From Epiperipatus broadwayi (Eukaryota; Onychophora; Udeonychophora; Euonychophora; Peripatidae): a stretch of 64,000 bases of DNA. The first letter of the stretch is position 1. Every line of letters begins with the position of its first letter. Below are positions 26,050-37,110 of the stretch, piece after piece. The notes beneath the pieces were generated by a model that saw nothing but the letters and a program-made list of their open reading frames with translations, searched no databases and had not been told where the DNA came from. Location: positions 664,001-728,000 of the forward strand of contig JAQFVV010012424.1 of assembly GCA_028023455.1 (NCBI GenBank), read 5' to 3'. A program made the translations under genes and the position numbers.

Positions 26050-26640
26050 ATTAGAAGAGATTTGAACTCAGACTTCCAACCTCCCTACAGCTATCCACTC
26101 CATCTTATACAACTAACAGATATGACCATTTGCATGTGAAAAAGATAAATGATCTCCAATAAATGTATTTCATGCTGAACATCATCTCCCACACACATAT
26201 AATTAGTGCCCAGTTTTATATTAAGATAGCAAATCTTCAAATTTTAATGAACTGGTTTTAATCTTCACACTCCAACTCTTCAGCCATCCATATTATTGAA
26301 AATCTGAAAATGGCATGTTCAAAGCTCTTGTTGATGCCAATATTATTGTCAAAATTTAATGTAATTAGAAGGGATTTGAAGTCTGAGTTCAATTCCCTTC
26401 TAATTCCATAAAGTTTGAAGATCTGCTATCTTAATATAATACTGAGCACTGATGATACATGTGTGTGGGAGATGATGATCTGGACCAACTGATGAATGTT
26501 GGTTCAGCATGAAATATGTATATTGGAGATCATTTACCTTTTTCACATGTATGTGGTATGTGTATCGGTTGTATAAAATAGAGTAGATAGCTGTAGGGAG
26601 CTTGAAAGTTTAAATTCAAATCCCTTCTAATTACATTAAA
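26050..26640. repeat. inverted dimer of hammerhead family-4 repeat
   Basis: Left arm (26050-26380, minus orientation) and right arm (26393-26640, plus orientation) are reverse complements over most of their length. Each terminus carries AATTAGAAGGGATTTGAA or its complement. Read outward, each arm has the hammerhead, then a tRNA-like tail (GGATAGCTGTAGGGAGGTTG, then box B-like GAGTTCAAATC). The left arm has lost about 23 nt covering the CTGATGA core; the right arm keeps the entire ribozyme. The architecture resembles SINE-like hammerhead repeats such as Schistosoma Sm-alpha, but the tRNA link is inference. Confidence 0.75.
26477..26531 (+). ncRNA. hammerhead ribozyme, family 4, intact core
   Basis: Plus strand. 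Helix I: GATCT + CCAA (26477-26488, GGA bulge between) pairs with TTGG + AGATC (26523-26531). Core CTGATGA at 26489-26495. Helix II ATGTT/AGCAT with a GGTTC loop. GAAA at 26511-26514. Helix III ATA/TAT closed by TG. Cleavage expected after A26522 (AUA triplet). All core positions of the hammerhead consensus are satisfied; the helix I bulge may serve the loop-loop contact of natural hammerheads. Confidence 0.75.
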
Positions 26641-27171
26641 TTCAGTATAAACAATATACTTGTATTTAAACATTATTTATTATAATTTATATAAAAGAAC
26701 AACATAATGGACTTCATTAATTTCTATTTTTGATATTTACAATAGTTTTATTATTAAAACATACTTTACTTACTGATTTACAATGAGAAAATAATAGTTT
26801 AAAATATTATGATTTAATAGATATGTTTCATTATTTAACTATACAAGTAGTTGTTTAATAAAACACATTAAATTGTAATATTTTAAACACTTAAGTATAC
26901 GCCCATTAAATTGCAGACAAATATTGTCCAGTGTCAATACATAAAGCAATTTTTTAACAATAAAATTGTTTTGCATTTATATATTGGACTGTTTCAATCA
27001 TCTAATATAAGTATTGAATGCCTTTTTGCCCTCAAAAAGGAAGTCTTGAGAAAACAAAGTTTGGTTTTCTAAGCTCATTAAGATACGGTAAATACTTTAT
27101 TTTAATTCAAAGATAAACACTTTTTAAAAAATAAATGAGTTTAAAAGTAAAATATTTTTAATATGACTTAC

Positions 27172-27276
27172 CTTATCATTCGGCAACGATGTTCTTCTAA
27201 CCTTTGTTCAGCGTCATTTAAATCTGTAATATTTACATTACTCCACAGACGTTCTGCAATAGCTGATGCCCGAGGC
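27172..27276 (-). CDS. HEXB: beta-hexosaminidase penultimate exon ([13 protein letters not shown])
   Basis: 105-bp exon: acceptor TTTTTCAG, G, 34 codons, AG, then donor GTAAGT. With the preceding exon it reads [18 protein letters not shown] and continues to [14 protein letters not shown], the conserved C-terminal part of hexosaminidases where Arg and Cys residues close the barrel. In known family members a short final exon follows (RG-x-AxPL and a C-terminal Cys). I did not find it between here and position 1, so it may be too short to recognise or lie outside the window. The intron on its 5' side is 16.0 kb and holds the LINE, foldback and retrozyme-like repeats. Confidence 0.92.
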
Positions 27277-27773
27277 CTGAAAAATTTATATATAAAGATC
27301 ATGTGATTAAAGATACATTGTTGAATGTATTATGTCTGCATTTGCAATGAAATATGGCATATTTTTAAAAAATCACTACAATTTCATATTTTTTTAAAAA
27401 AAATCCTGATTAATGTCACTGCAGGATTTCCATTAGTGTATAGTCTTTCAAATTATAATTAGTATCTCAGACAAAAGAAAGTATATCTAAAAAAGAAAAC
27501 AAACTTATCAACATCAAAATAACATTAATGATACCTTCTTAACGTATGTAACATGTCAGTTATTAATAAGTATTGGAAGTTGTAATCTGCATTCGGGAAA
27601 AAAATATCTATAACCTCTACCTATAAAAATATATTTGTACAGGTTTCATGTATTGAGTTACAGATTTATTACTAGTATTAAAATTGTTCATTTTTTGTTA
27701 GTGTATGTATATTGAAATAGTAATTTCATAGTATCTGTAGAGCAGATGCAAATAGATATAGTAAGAAATTGAG

Positions 27774-28020
27774 ATAGTAGAATTAACCAATCAAAAATAA
27801 GCAGAAAATTCAGGGAGAAATTAAGGAAATAAATATAGTAAGAGAATTAACCAATCCAAAAAGAGCGAAAATTCAGGGAGAAATTAAGTTTGTTAGGTAT
27901 AAATAAAATTAAAATTCAATATATTCGCAGTGTGTATGTGAGTAAAATGTTTGCAGATAAATAAATATATAAATATTATATTATGTGATTCAGCACGAAA
28001 TGCATCTTGGGGGTCATTTG
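27774..28020 (+). repeat. two 64-bp direct repeats followed by a family-4-like half motif
   Basis: AATTAACCAATC and TTCAGGGAGAAATTAAG recur with a 64-bp offset (27781 and 27845). Downstream TTCAGCACGAAATGCATCTT (27989-28008) resembles the 3' half of the family-4 hammerhead but lacks CTGATGA. CCAAT boxes and a TATAAATA (27898) give it a promoter-like or LTR-like look. Confidence 0.4.
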
Positions 28021-28067
28021 TCTTTTATTGTATCTTTATTTAAAAGAATATGAGGTTATTTAATATG

Positions 28068-29383
28068 CACCTGGGTTTCTTTTTATGCGGTAGATAGGTT
28101 CCACAGAAAACCCACATTAAAAAAATCACACAAAAATAGATTTAATTTAGCTTGAAAAATATGGGATATGTTCCTGAATTTTCAAAAATCACATAAAACC
28201 AAAGTGAAGAGGTAAAATTATTTTAAAATTCGCATAAAAAAAAGTAAGGAAATAAAGTATGACTAGTAAAAAATTTCAAATATTTGCAAAAAATTGATAT
28301 GAGACAAACTTTTTTTATTAACTATTTAATTTTATTCAAAACAATATGTTTTTACGTGTAATTTATTATTATTATTTTTAAAGCATTATCGCTATTTGAC
28401 AATATGTGGGTTCATTTGTGAACTTGTAAGAAATCAGATTCATCACAAGAGGAAATACAATTAGCACCAACTTCAGTCTCGTGCTGTGTTAATGGTTTTC
28501 TGTCGACAATGTAATCGGTAATTAAACTTTGAGACAATGATTTTACTAATTGTTTATGAAGCTCGTGATATCCAGGCTGCTATGTCTAGCTGTTAGAGAA
28601 TGCACTTCCACAAGTGCAACTATATATATAACATGCTTCCACGAGTGTGTTAATAATGACTAAAGGTTAAATTTTCTTTTATACATACATGTATATGAAG
28701 AAACTTCTAAACAGAAAAAAGTTACAAGTAAAAATATTTAAAAACTTTAAAAGATACATTCTTTTTAAGTAGAAATTAATAAGTTTTTAAATATTTTTAC
28801 TTGTAACTTTTTTCTGACTAAACATTTCTCCATATATATATATATATGTATAAAAAAAAATTTAACTGTTAGTCATTAGTAAAAATGTTTAAAAACTTTC
28901 TTTAAAGTTCTTAAATATTTTTACTTGTAACTTTTTTCGGTCTAAAAGTTTCTCCATATATATATGTGTATAAAAGAAAATATAAACATACACAGACATA
29001 CAACTATTTAGTTCTCATTGGAATTTAAGAGCTCATTCATAATTTGGTCATTAACAAGAAAATGATTTTCCAATTGATTAGAAAGTTGAAGACTTTCTCA
29101 AAACATTTTTGCTGTGAAATGAACAGGTTCCACTTCTGTTTCATTATCTTTTTCTAAATCTTCCACAGTATCTAAATTTATTGCCAAACCTTTTTCTAAC
29201 AGGCATTTAAAGTATGTAAAATTTAATGCGTATATATAAAACAGGGAAATCCTGATTTTAATTGAAATATGAACTTCTTTATTGCATAAAAGAAAACTGC
29301 ATAAAAAGATATTAAGAAGAAACATGAATTGCATAACTTCAAAATGGCATTAAAAAAAATCCGCACAAAAAGAGACACAGGCG
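28068..29383. mobile_element. Tigger-like DNA transposon derivative, copy B
   Basis: Begins CACCTGGGTTTC and ends GAGACACAGGCG. Same orientation and internal order as copy A, including the minus-strand remnant with SLITDYIVDRKPLTQHETE (about 28450-28570) and a second remnant ending NLDTVEDLEKDNETEVEPVH (29098-29334). Nested hairpins at 28690-28830 and 28880-28960 repeat the TTACAAGTAAAAATATTTAA motif. The left TA duplication is lost (TG precedes it). Confidence 0.75.
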
Positions 29384-30664
29384 TATTTATAATGATATTA
29401 CATGTGGGAAAAAGAAATATGAATACATCCATGTGTTTGTTTAATTTTAAAAAATCAGATATATTAATCTTTAATTGAGTTTTAAAGTTTTTATCTGTGC
29501 TAGAGACAATCTCTAGTTTAGCAAATGATTAATATTAGTCATTACTATATTTATCTAAAATGGATGGTGTCAAAGATGTGGGTTGAGTTAATTTGACACT
29601 TGTAATTCAAAATGTAATTATAAAAATATTATGTAGATTATTTTGAAATGCTTCTTGTACTTGATCCTTAAATTACAATCTGATAATATATATATATATA
29701 TGTTAATAATAGATGAACAGTTGAACTGAATCACAAGAGATTACAAAAGACCTAGAAAGAGACCCATATAAGATGGAAGAATGAAATGAAGTTTTCTGGT
29801 GTGATGTTAAGAGAAGCTAGGGATTGGAGAAACTGGACTAAATATTATAAGATCTTCATCTGCAGTGGGTTGATAATTATGAAAATGATGATAATGCTAT
29901 ACATACATATATATAACAGATTACCAAGATTTTATTAATGAAATTACTGTTTAAAAGTTTGAATAAATAAATTTATACAAAAGAAATCTTCAGACAAACT
30001 TATGTGAACAATTTAAATTTCACTTTAAAATGTTTAAACTTAATCTAAGTTAATAACAAATTAATTCAAAGGTAAATATAATTAAAGGTAAATGTTAAAA
30101 TTATAATTCCTTTCCTTAGTAAACTTAGTTAATTATTTAGACAACTCTAAATGCTTATTTAAAATTGGATAACTTGCAAGTAAGAAAAATGTTATGAAAG
30201 AAAAATATTTGTTTTAGGTTAATATGTATTTTTCAGGAGAGAGTACATCTTAGTCAATATGTGTGAAAGTATGTACTTTCAAGAGAATATGAAGCAAGCT
30301 AACTATGTCTACATTTGTTCATTAAAATTGAACTGATGGCAACTACTTGGAATTTCCAATGTGTCATATTTAAAATAAACCTTATATCAAAGAAATAAAG
30401 AATGTGTGAAAAATAAATAAGTCTCTCCCAGAGGCTTATGAAATGTTATGACCAATAAGCTCTAATATATATCATTGTCTACAAAATAATACTATCAGCC
30501 ATGAACTACAAACAAAAGAATTTTGAATAATGCTATCAGTCACGAAAATAAACTAAAATCAAGATTTATTTAAATACTGAAATAAAACCAGTAGTTATAA
30601 AGGAAAAAAATTAAATTATAAATGTTTGGGAAATGTTTTTGTTAAATGTTTGACTCCTCCATAA
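29384..30664. other. AT-rich non-coding DNA
   Basis: No exon or shared repeat recognised. Confidence 0.5.
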
Positions 30665-30790
30665 CCAGTTATAGCTCAGTTGATTAGAGCATTGCCTTAA
30701 AATTCAATACTAAAAAATCTAAACGTGTAAGTTTAACTCCTATGCAAATATTGTCACTGGTCAGGCCAATATCTGAAAGAAGAGTGGAGA
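30665..30790 (+). mobile_element. degenerate tRNA-derived SINE
   Basis: Box A-like TAGCTCAGTTGATTAGAGCA followed 50 bp later by box B-like AAGTTTAACTCC, then a short body (CACTGGTCAGGCCAATATCTG). The anticodon arm does not fold as a functional tRNA. It is a different family from the mini-SINE at 20171. Confidence 0.5.
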
Positions 30791-31513
30791 ATAATATTGC
30801 TTGAAATGTTATGTAATTACAAACCTGTGTTGCCTATTTGCGTGTTATTACTAATAAGTTGTTTATATTTGAAAAGTTTAAATAATGTTATAATTTGCTT
30901 TGAATCCCCCCCCCCCAAAAAAAAAAAAAAACCCAAGTGTGTCCAAATATAAAAAAAATACATTTAGTCTGCAGAAATTATGATATTGAAAGCCTACAGA
31001 AATTATTATACAAAAAGTTTCACCACAACACATCAGCGTGTTGTTAATTAAAAAATACATTAAGTATTTAAATATCTGTTTTAATATAGTATGCACACTA
31101 AAATGAAATAAAAATAATATGTGAAAGCTACAAAGAGGAATGCATTTGTGTGAAAAATTTCCAATGCTCCATTATAAGCTAGGATTTGCCTTAAGAAACT
31201 AATACAAAGTACATGTGAATATTTTTTGAAATAAAGAGTCAATAAAAAACAATACTCCCAATTAGTTTTATGAAATTATTTTATCATGTTTAGTTTAAAC
31301 TACAAGTTAAAATATCCTGTTTTTTTTTTTTTTTTTGTATAAAAAGGATTGAAATATATTTGAGGTGAAGATTATTAATATAGAAAAATAGATCAAATAT
31401 TCTAATGATTTTGTTAAAAAGCAACAACAAATATAAGTTTCATATAAACTTTAGTGTACAATGAATGAAGTTAATAGAAAAGATCTAGTGAATTGTTAAA
31501 TAATTTACAATTA
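30791..31513. other. AT-rich non-coding DNA with C- and T-tracts
   Basis: Poly(C)-poly(A) junction at 30907-30931 and a T(16) run near 31321. No gene recognised. Confidence 0.5.
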
Positions 31514-32479
31514 CACCTGGGTCTCTTTTTACACGGACTTATTTAACATGATTTTGAAGTTATGCGATTCGTGTTTCACCGGAAGTCGAACTCCGATATT
31601 GCGCTATTACTTTAAATAATAAATTTCGTGCATTTACGTTATATTGAAAGTAATAGCACATTATTGAAATTCGACTTTCAACTTATAATTTCAATATTTT
31701 CAGTGCTTTATAGTAGTAAGATTTTATGCAATAATGAAATTAAAATCATGATTTCCACATTTTATGTATACACACATTAAATTTTACAAGATTATAATGT
31801 AAATTTGTTCAAACATTGTGCGTGTTAATTTTGCATTTTAAATCACATTCTGTTTTTGCTTTTTAAAAAAGAACGTTTAATCAATTATTAATCATTTAGT
31901 GTCTGCAAGTTTATTTTTAAAAGATGAGTAATAGCAATGGGCACAATTAAAATTGAAAATTAAAGACAAAAATAAGAATTTAATTTTTAGTTGTTAGATT
32001 AATTACTAATTACGTTGTCACCAGAAAACCATTAATTAACACAACATGAGAGTGACGTTGACGCTAGTTGTATTTCATCTTGTGAAGGATCTGATTTTTT
32101 TATCAGTTTGCAAACGAACTTGTTTACCGGAAAATAGCGATAATAATTAAAATGTGTATAAAAAAATATAAATTACTGTAAATTATGCATAAAAATATAT
32201 TGTTTTGAATAAAATTAAATATTATAGTTAAAAAAAGTTTGTCTTGTATCAATTTTTTTCAAATTTGAAACTTTTTATTAGTCATATTTTATTTCCTTAT
32301 TTTTTTTTTGCACAAATTTTAAAGTAAATTTTACGTTGGTGCTTTGCTTTTACGCGAGTTTTGAAAAATCACAGTCCGTATCCCCCCTTTTTCAAGGTAA
32401 GTTACGTCTATTTTTGCACGATTTCATTTGCGCGTGTTTTCTGAGGAACCTATCTATCGCGTAAAACGAGACCCAGGTG
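31514..32479. mobile_element. Tigger-like DNA transposon derivative, copy C, inverted
   Basis: Terminal inverted repeats CACCTGGGTCTC / GAGACCCAGGTG flanked by TA on each side. Orientation is opposite to copies A and B. The plus strand near 32040-32150 still reads TQHESDVDASCISSCEGSDF, matching the transposase-end remnant of the other copies. A shorter repeat related to 44.57-45.02 kb (AAGTCGAACTCCGATATTGC) is nested at 31575-31740. Confidence 0.75.
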
Positions 32480-33079
32480 TATATTAATAATTTTATATTT
32501 AAACAGTGTTTTGCATGTTTGACAAAAAAATATTATGCAAAGTGTTTGACTTGCTGAGCATGCTTTTGATATTTATAGTCGAAAAGCATATTCAGCGAGT
32601 CAAACGCTTTATAAATTCATAATTCTTTCTTGTTAAATGTGCCAAGTGCTATTTAAATATAGAATTACATTTAAACAAGAAAAGAAGTCAAGAATCATTG
32701 AGTTATATTAATAAATAAATTTTGATTAATTGTCTAAAATAAAGAAATTCAAATATTAATATAATAAAAAAAAAAAGTCAAAATTATTATAATCATACTT
32801 CAGTAATTCCTAACACCAATTTCAGACAAAACGTTTAACAACTTCAATTTAAATAGATAATGTATATAAAAAATTGCTATATATTTCAAAGTTAAGGTAT
32901 AGTTATAATAAGTGTATGTGTATACATGTGTGAATGGAGGATTGGTAATCAATGAAAACTTATTAGAATAAACTTATAAAATGAGCCAATAAATAAATTT
33001 AACAATATGCTAATAATTTTAATAATACCAACCTTATACTATACAAGTATATAATTACCATTCATTATATTGCAATAAA
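32480..33079. other. AT-rich non-coding DNA
   Basis: Contains a short inverted pair around 32530-32620 (GTTTGACTCGCTGA-type arms); otherwise nothing recognised. Confidence 0.5.
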
Positions 33080-33171
33080 CAATGAGGATTGCCAATTCCT
33101 CAACAAGCTTTGTGATAAATGCTTAGCTAGAGAAAGCATTTAAAATATCTCTGTCAGGGACCCCCCCCCCA

Positions 33172-33214
33172 ACCTCTGACCATGGTTTCATGCTCTGGCA
33201 CTCCTCAGAGAGGT
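33172..33214 (-). ncRNA. hammerhead ribozyme, family 1, intact
   Basis: Minus strand. Helix I ACCTCT (33214-33209) pairs perfectly with AGAGGT (33177-33172). Core CTGAGGA (33208-33202). Helix II GTGC/GCAT closed by CAGA. GAAA (33189-33186). Helix III is the 8-nt palindrome ACCATGGT. GUC cleavage triplet with cut after position 33178. Every consensus core base is present. The self-complementary helix III has no loop, so a dimeric (double) hammerhead is the likely active form. Confidence 0.82.
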
Positions 33215-33236
33215 GCTAGGGTAAGTTCAGATACTA

Positions 33237-33284
33237 GCACCTCTGAGTAGTGCCAGAGCATGAAACCATGGTCAGAGGTTTGGG
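33237..33284 (+). ncRNA. hammerhead ribozyme, family 1, mutated partner arm
   Basis: Plus-strand mirror of the copy at 33172. Helix II, GAAA, ACCATGGT and GTC are kept, but the core is CTGAGTA (core G8 changed to T) and two bases of helix I are missing. Expected inactive. Confidence 0.65.
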
Positions 33285-33378
33285 GGTGGGATCCTGACAG
33301 AGATATTTTAAATGCTTTCTCTAGCCAAGCATTTATCACAAAGCTTGTTGAGGAATTGGCAGTCCTCATTGTTTATAA

Positions 33379-33860
33379 CTTACAAGCTTAAGAGTATAGG
33401 GTCATGTGATCTATGACTCTTATTTTGATTACATTGCAATATTTCATTGAAGCATTGAGAATGTGTAAATAATATGACAAATTAAGTATGCATTGCACTG
33501 AATATATAGTTTCTTCTTATTACTCTATCCAAAAATGGTTGATTTATAGAATAGTTATAATTCTGAGTTTCACAGATTATTTCAGTGGTTTCAGGGCAAG
33601 GGTATAATTTGAAAGTTCCTTGGCAGTAAGTGATGTTAAATTTCCAAGAAGTAAAGAAATATATGGTGTTATACATTGCAGTTAACATGCCCTGCACATG
33701 CAATAGTTCAGTTCAATTATAGATTCATCATTTAGACTATGCAGGGTAGTTAACTTACCTAGTACATGACATATGATATTTATGGTTGTTATGCATAATT
33801 ACTAGAATGAGATGAACCAATCGTAAGAAATTTTACATTCATTTATAATATTTACAAAAA
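33379..33860. other. AT-rich non-coding DNA
   Basis: Nothing recognised. Confidence 0.5.
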
Positions 33861-34600
33861 GCAATACTTATTGTATATATAACCTCTAAATAATCTGAAG
33901 ACTATCAGTGATAAATAAGAATAAGTTATGCTAAAGCATATACAGAGGCAAAACTCTCCATACAATAGCGCCACTCAGTGCAAGCCAGAATAATCAATGG
34001 ATGCAGGAAGATTTGTGCATAAAATCTATCTATTGCCTACTCATCCATTGATTACTCTGGCTTGCACTGAGTGGCGCTACTGTATGGAGAGTTTTACCTC
34101 TACAATATACATGTAAATGGAAAAATATGGGTGATTTACTTTGCAAATTGTGTAAGGAAGATATAGAAAATATTAGGCACCTGTTGATTGAATGTAAATG
34201 CTTGAAAGCAAATAGGGTACAAATAAAGAAGTTATGGTAGAATAAATATGAACAAAGTGATTATACAGAAAGTGGGTTATTGTTTTTTATGCTGGGTTTG
34301 GGAAAAGATAAGGGAAATTTAGACATAAAGGTCATAGAGTTGACAAAGATTATGTTATGGAAATGAGATGGAGCAGATTATGGGAAAGTTTAGGGTGGGG
34401 AATGCAAGGGGAAGGTAAAGTGGCTAACAGATTTCTTTCGGCATAGTTGCTGAGAGATTCCTGACTCCGTTTAAGGAGAAGTCTCAGTACATCACATCAC
34501 ATCACCTCTGTGTAGGCTTTAGCATAACTTATTCTTAGGTATCACTGATAGTCTTCAAATTATTTAGAGTTAGATATACAATAAGTATTGCTTTTTTGTA
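33861..34600. repeat. nested foldback element enclosing a LINE 3' end
   Basis: Outer arms of about 90 bp: AAGACTATCAGTGATA and AGAATAAGTTATGCTAAAGC at 33870-33950 recur as complements at 34505-34600. Inside, a second palindrome (33950-34105) is built from two head-to-head family-3 starts (ACTCAGTGCAAGCCAGA). The remaining interior (34119-34505) is a LINE 3' fragment. Confidence 0.8.
34119..34505 (+). mobile_element. LINE 3' fragment inside foldback
   Basis: Homologous to 58800-59205 and 39390-39790. Encodes the LINE C-terminal zinc-finger region (LCKLCKED and HLLIECKCLKA when read through) and ends in the tail GCTGAGAGATTCCTGACTCC followed by CATCA repeats, the LINE 3' terminus. Confidence 0.82.
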
Positions 34601-35250
34601 CAAAAGGTGGGATGACTGTGTCAGGAGAATTGTTGAGTGTTATAGTGTTAAGGAATGGGATAGAAAAATAGATGCATTAATAAAGAATAGGGAGTTGGAG
34701 AGATGAAGAGCTAGCATGGAGAGTAAAAAGAGTTTAAATATTTATAGAAGTAAACAGAATATTGGGTGCGAGTTAATTTATGATAATAGCAAGGAAAGTA
34801 GTTTAAACCACTAAACATCACATGATCACTATCTCATACTAGCAACAAGTGAATTATTATGTAAACAATCCAGAAACAAGTGATTAGTCTCAAGTTGTGT
34901 AAGCACAAGATGGCAATACTATATAGACAGTCTTTAATTAAATGTAAATGCCTGAAAGCAGAAAGGATACAAATAATGAAGTTGTGGAAGAATAAATAAG
35001 AACAAAGTGATTATACAGAAAGCGGCTTATTGGTTTTTATGCTGGGTTTGGGAAAAGATAAGGCCATAGAGTTGACAAAGATTATGTTGTGGAAATGGGA
35101 TGGAGCAGGATAGAAAAGAAAATGGGAAAACTTGGGGTGGGGAATGGAAAGGGGTTCAAAGTGGCTAACAGGTTTCTCTGGGCATAGTTGCTGAGAGATT
35201 CCTGACTTCGTATAAGGAGAAGTCACAGTGCATCACATCACACATCACAG
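34595..35250 (+). mobile_element. LINE 3' portion, interrupted
   Basis: First part 34600-34802 encodes RWDDCVRRIVECYSV-type sequence of the LINE C-terminal domain. A 135-bp insertion beginning AAACCACTAAACATCACATG follows. The LINE then resumes at 34937 (AATGTAAATGCCTGAAAGC) and runs to the CATCACATCA tail at 35250. The interrupting segment and 35283-35308 (GTGATCATGTGATGTTTAGT) are inverted copies, so this LINE end is also bracketed by a foldback pair. Confidence 0.75.
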
Positions 35251-36289
35251 TATAAACAGCTTGTGTAAGTATAAAGAATGGTGATCATGTGATGTTTAGT
35301 GGTTTAATATGCTAAAGAATGTAATTACTTGTTCATTTAATTTACTTAAGTATAAAATTGACAGAATTTATATTGGATATCATAATGTTCCTCTGATTAT
35401 TCATTATAGAACTGTGATCTAATAGTTTTTTTTTTTATCATCAAACATGTCTTACACTACCCAAACATGTACAAATTAATCGCATCATTATTAATAGAAA
35501 ATTCTTTAGCTTTTGTAGTCTTGAAGCATCGTAAAAAATAAGGCCATGATTAAAAAAAGAATCACATCATCAATCACGTGTAGGATTTTCCACAATAGAA
35601 TTTCATTTAGAATGGCATATTTAAAAACGTACTGTAAATAAAAGGTGCATAGGTTGTATTATTGATTGGCTAAATGACATGGAATAGTGTATAGGAAAGA
35701 AATGAGCATGCAGAAGAAATATTCAGTGAATAAAAGATGAGTGAGGATTGTAGATTATAAGTCTAATCGGTCAATTCAACTACACCCACAATAAAAGTCT
35801 TATAATATATTAAGTCTTATAATATATTTAATACGAGAAAAAGATTAAATCTCTGTAACCTGGTAAACAAATAAGGAGCAAAAATTATGATGACAGGATG
35901 TATGACCCAAATCCCAGACTCAAGATTTCAAACCTGATATTAAGTAATAAATAAGTAAAATAGATTCTCAAACTATGTGAATAAATTTTTTTCTGTCTCT
36001 TTAAAAAAGTTAGAATTGGAATGAAAAGACAGACCAAAATAATATATAACTTTACAGCTCTAAAGATACGGAAATTTTAAATATTATTTTTTTCCTTCAC
36101 ATCTTGTAGAAAGCTGAATTATAAAATGATTAAATCAATCTCCCAAATGTTATGTTTTTTCAGCAACACTCTCTGTGAATAAAGTCTGAACTGTTTGAAG
36201 TTTTAGGGAGTTTGATTTATAAAGAATATAATTTGGGAAATTTATAAAAGGGGGTGGGGTTTTAAAATGCAGTGTTATCAGAAAGAAGA
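35251..36289. other. AT-rich non-coding DNA
   Basis: Begins with the family-3-type end sequence (35270-35310); the rest is unassigned. Confidence 0.5.
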
Positions 36290-36449
36290 AGAATGGACAG
36301 ATGTAAGAAATAAACAAAGGGGTAGCTGATTTAGATATAAATGTAGATATAGTGAGGAAATGGTTGTATAAAATTAATGGTAAGCAAGTTACTTATAAAT
36401 GTAATGAAGAAGAAAGAGTCAAAAAAAATGATAGAAGAGTAGTAAGAAA

Positions 36450-37110
36450 AGAAGTTGTTACAATTGGATATTTAAATATGCAAGATGGTAGGGGATCAGA
36501 AAAGTGGCTGGAATTAAACAAATCAGTTTAAAATGAAGAGCTTGAGATATTAGCAGTAGTGGAAACACATCTAAGAAAAGAACCTACTACACTGGAAGAC
36601 TTGGTATGGCAGGGTATAAATAGAAAAAAAGAGAAAAAAGGATGGTGTAAGAGTTACATCAAAAAAATATATTTAAATATTTTTAAATGTCAAGAACATT
36701 TGTGATTTGAGATAAAGTTAGGAAGATAAAAATGGATGGTGGCTATAGTCAAACTGTAATGAAGTGGAACAGTAGCATATATGAATGCCTAGTTAAGGAT
36801 AAACAGTCTCAAAAAAAAAGGAAAGAAAAGAATGATTATAGGGCATATTGAAGAATGATGATGTAGATAACAAGAATGGACAGCTTTTGAAGAATTTTTA
36901 TCAGAGAGTGAATTTGAGCATTGGAAATTTATCAAATATTTATGAGGGACAATACACATGGTCTAGAAATAATATATTTCACACAATAGATTATGTATTA
37001 GTAGAGAAAGAGGGAATGAATAAAGTACGGAAAATTAAAGTGTTTGATAATGAAGAGGAAGTATGAAATAGTGATCATAATTTCTTTACAATAGAAATGG
37101 TTAGCAACGT
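36450..37110 (+). pseudogene. LINE APE-type endonuclease, decayed
   Basis: Readable motifs: TIGYLNMQDGRGSEKWLEL, then LAVVETHLRKEPTTLEDLVW (E-T-H motif), GINRKKEKKGW, and the C-terminal QYTWSRNNIFHTIDYVLVEK followed by NSDHNFF. WS...IDYVL and SDH are catalytic signatures of APE-like nucleases that nick the target for reverse transcription. Interrupted by several stops. Confidence 0.8.

Larger units (their letters stand above)
33080..33378. repeat. long inverted repeat, hammerhead family 1
   Basis: Arms of about 140 bp pair from CAATGAGGATTGCCAATTCC (33080) to its complement near 33370 with few mismatches, around a short centre (GGGTAAGTTCAGATA). Each arm contains a family-1 hammerhead and a G/C homopolymer stretch. 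The near-identity of the arms indicates recent origin or gene conversion. Confidence 0.88.

Noticed and set aside
26446-26470. Second CTGATGA just upstream of the family-4 hammerhead
   Set aside because: No GAAA or pairing helices at the required distance.
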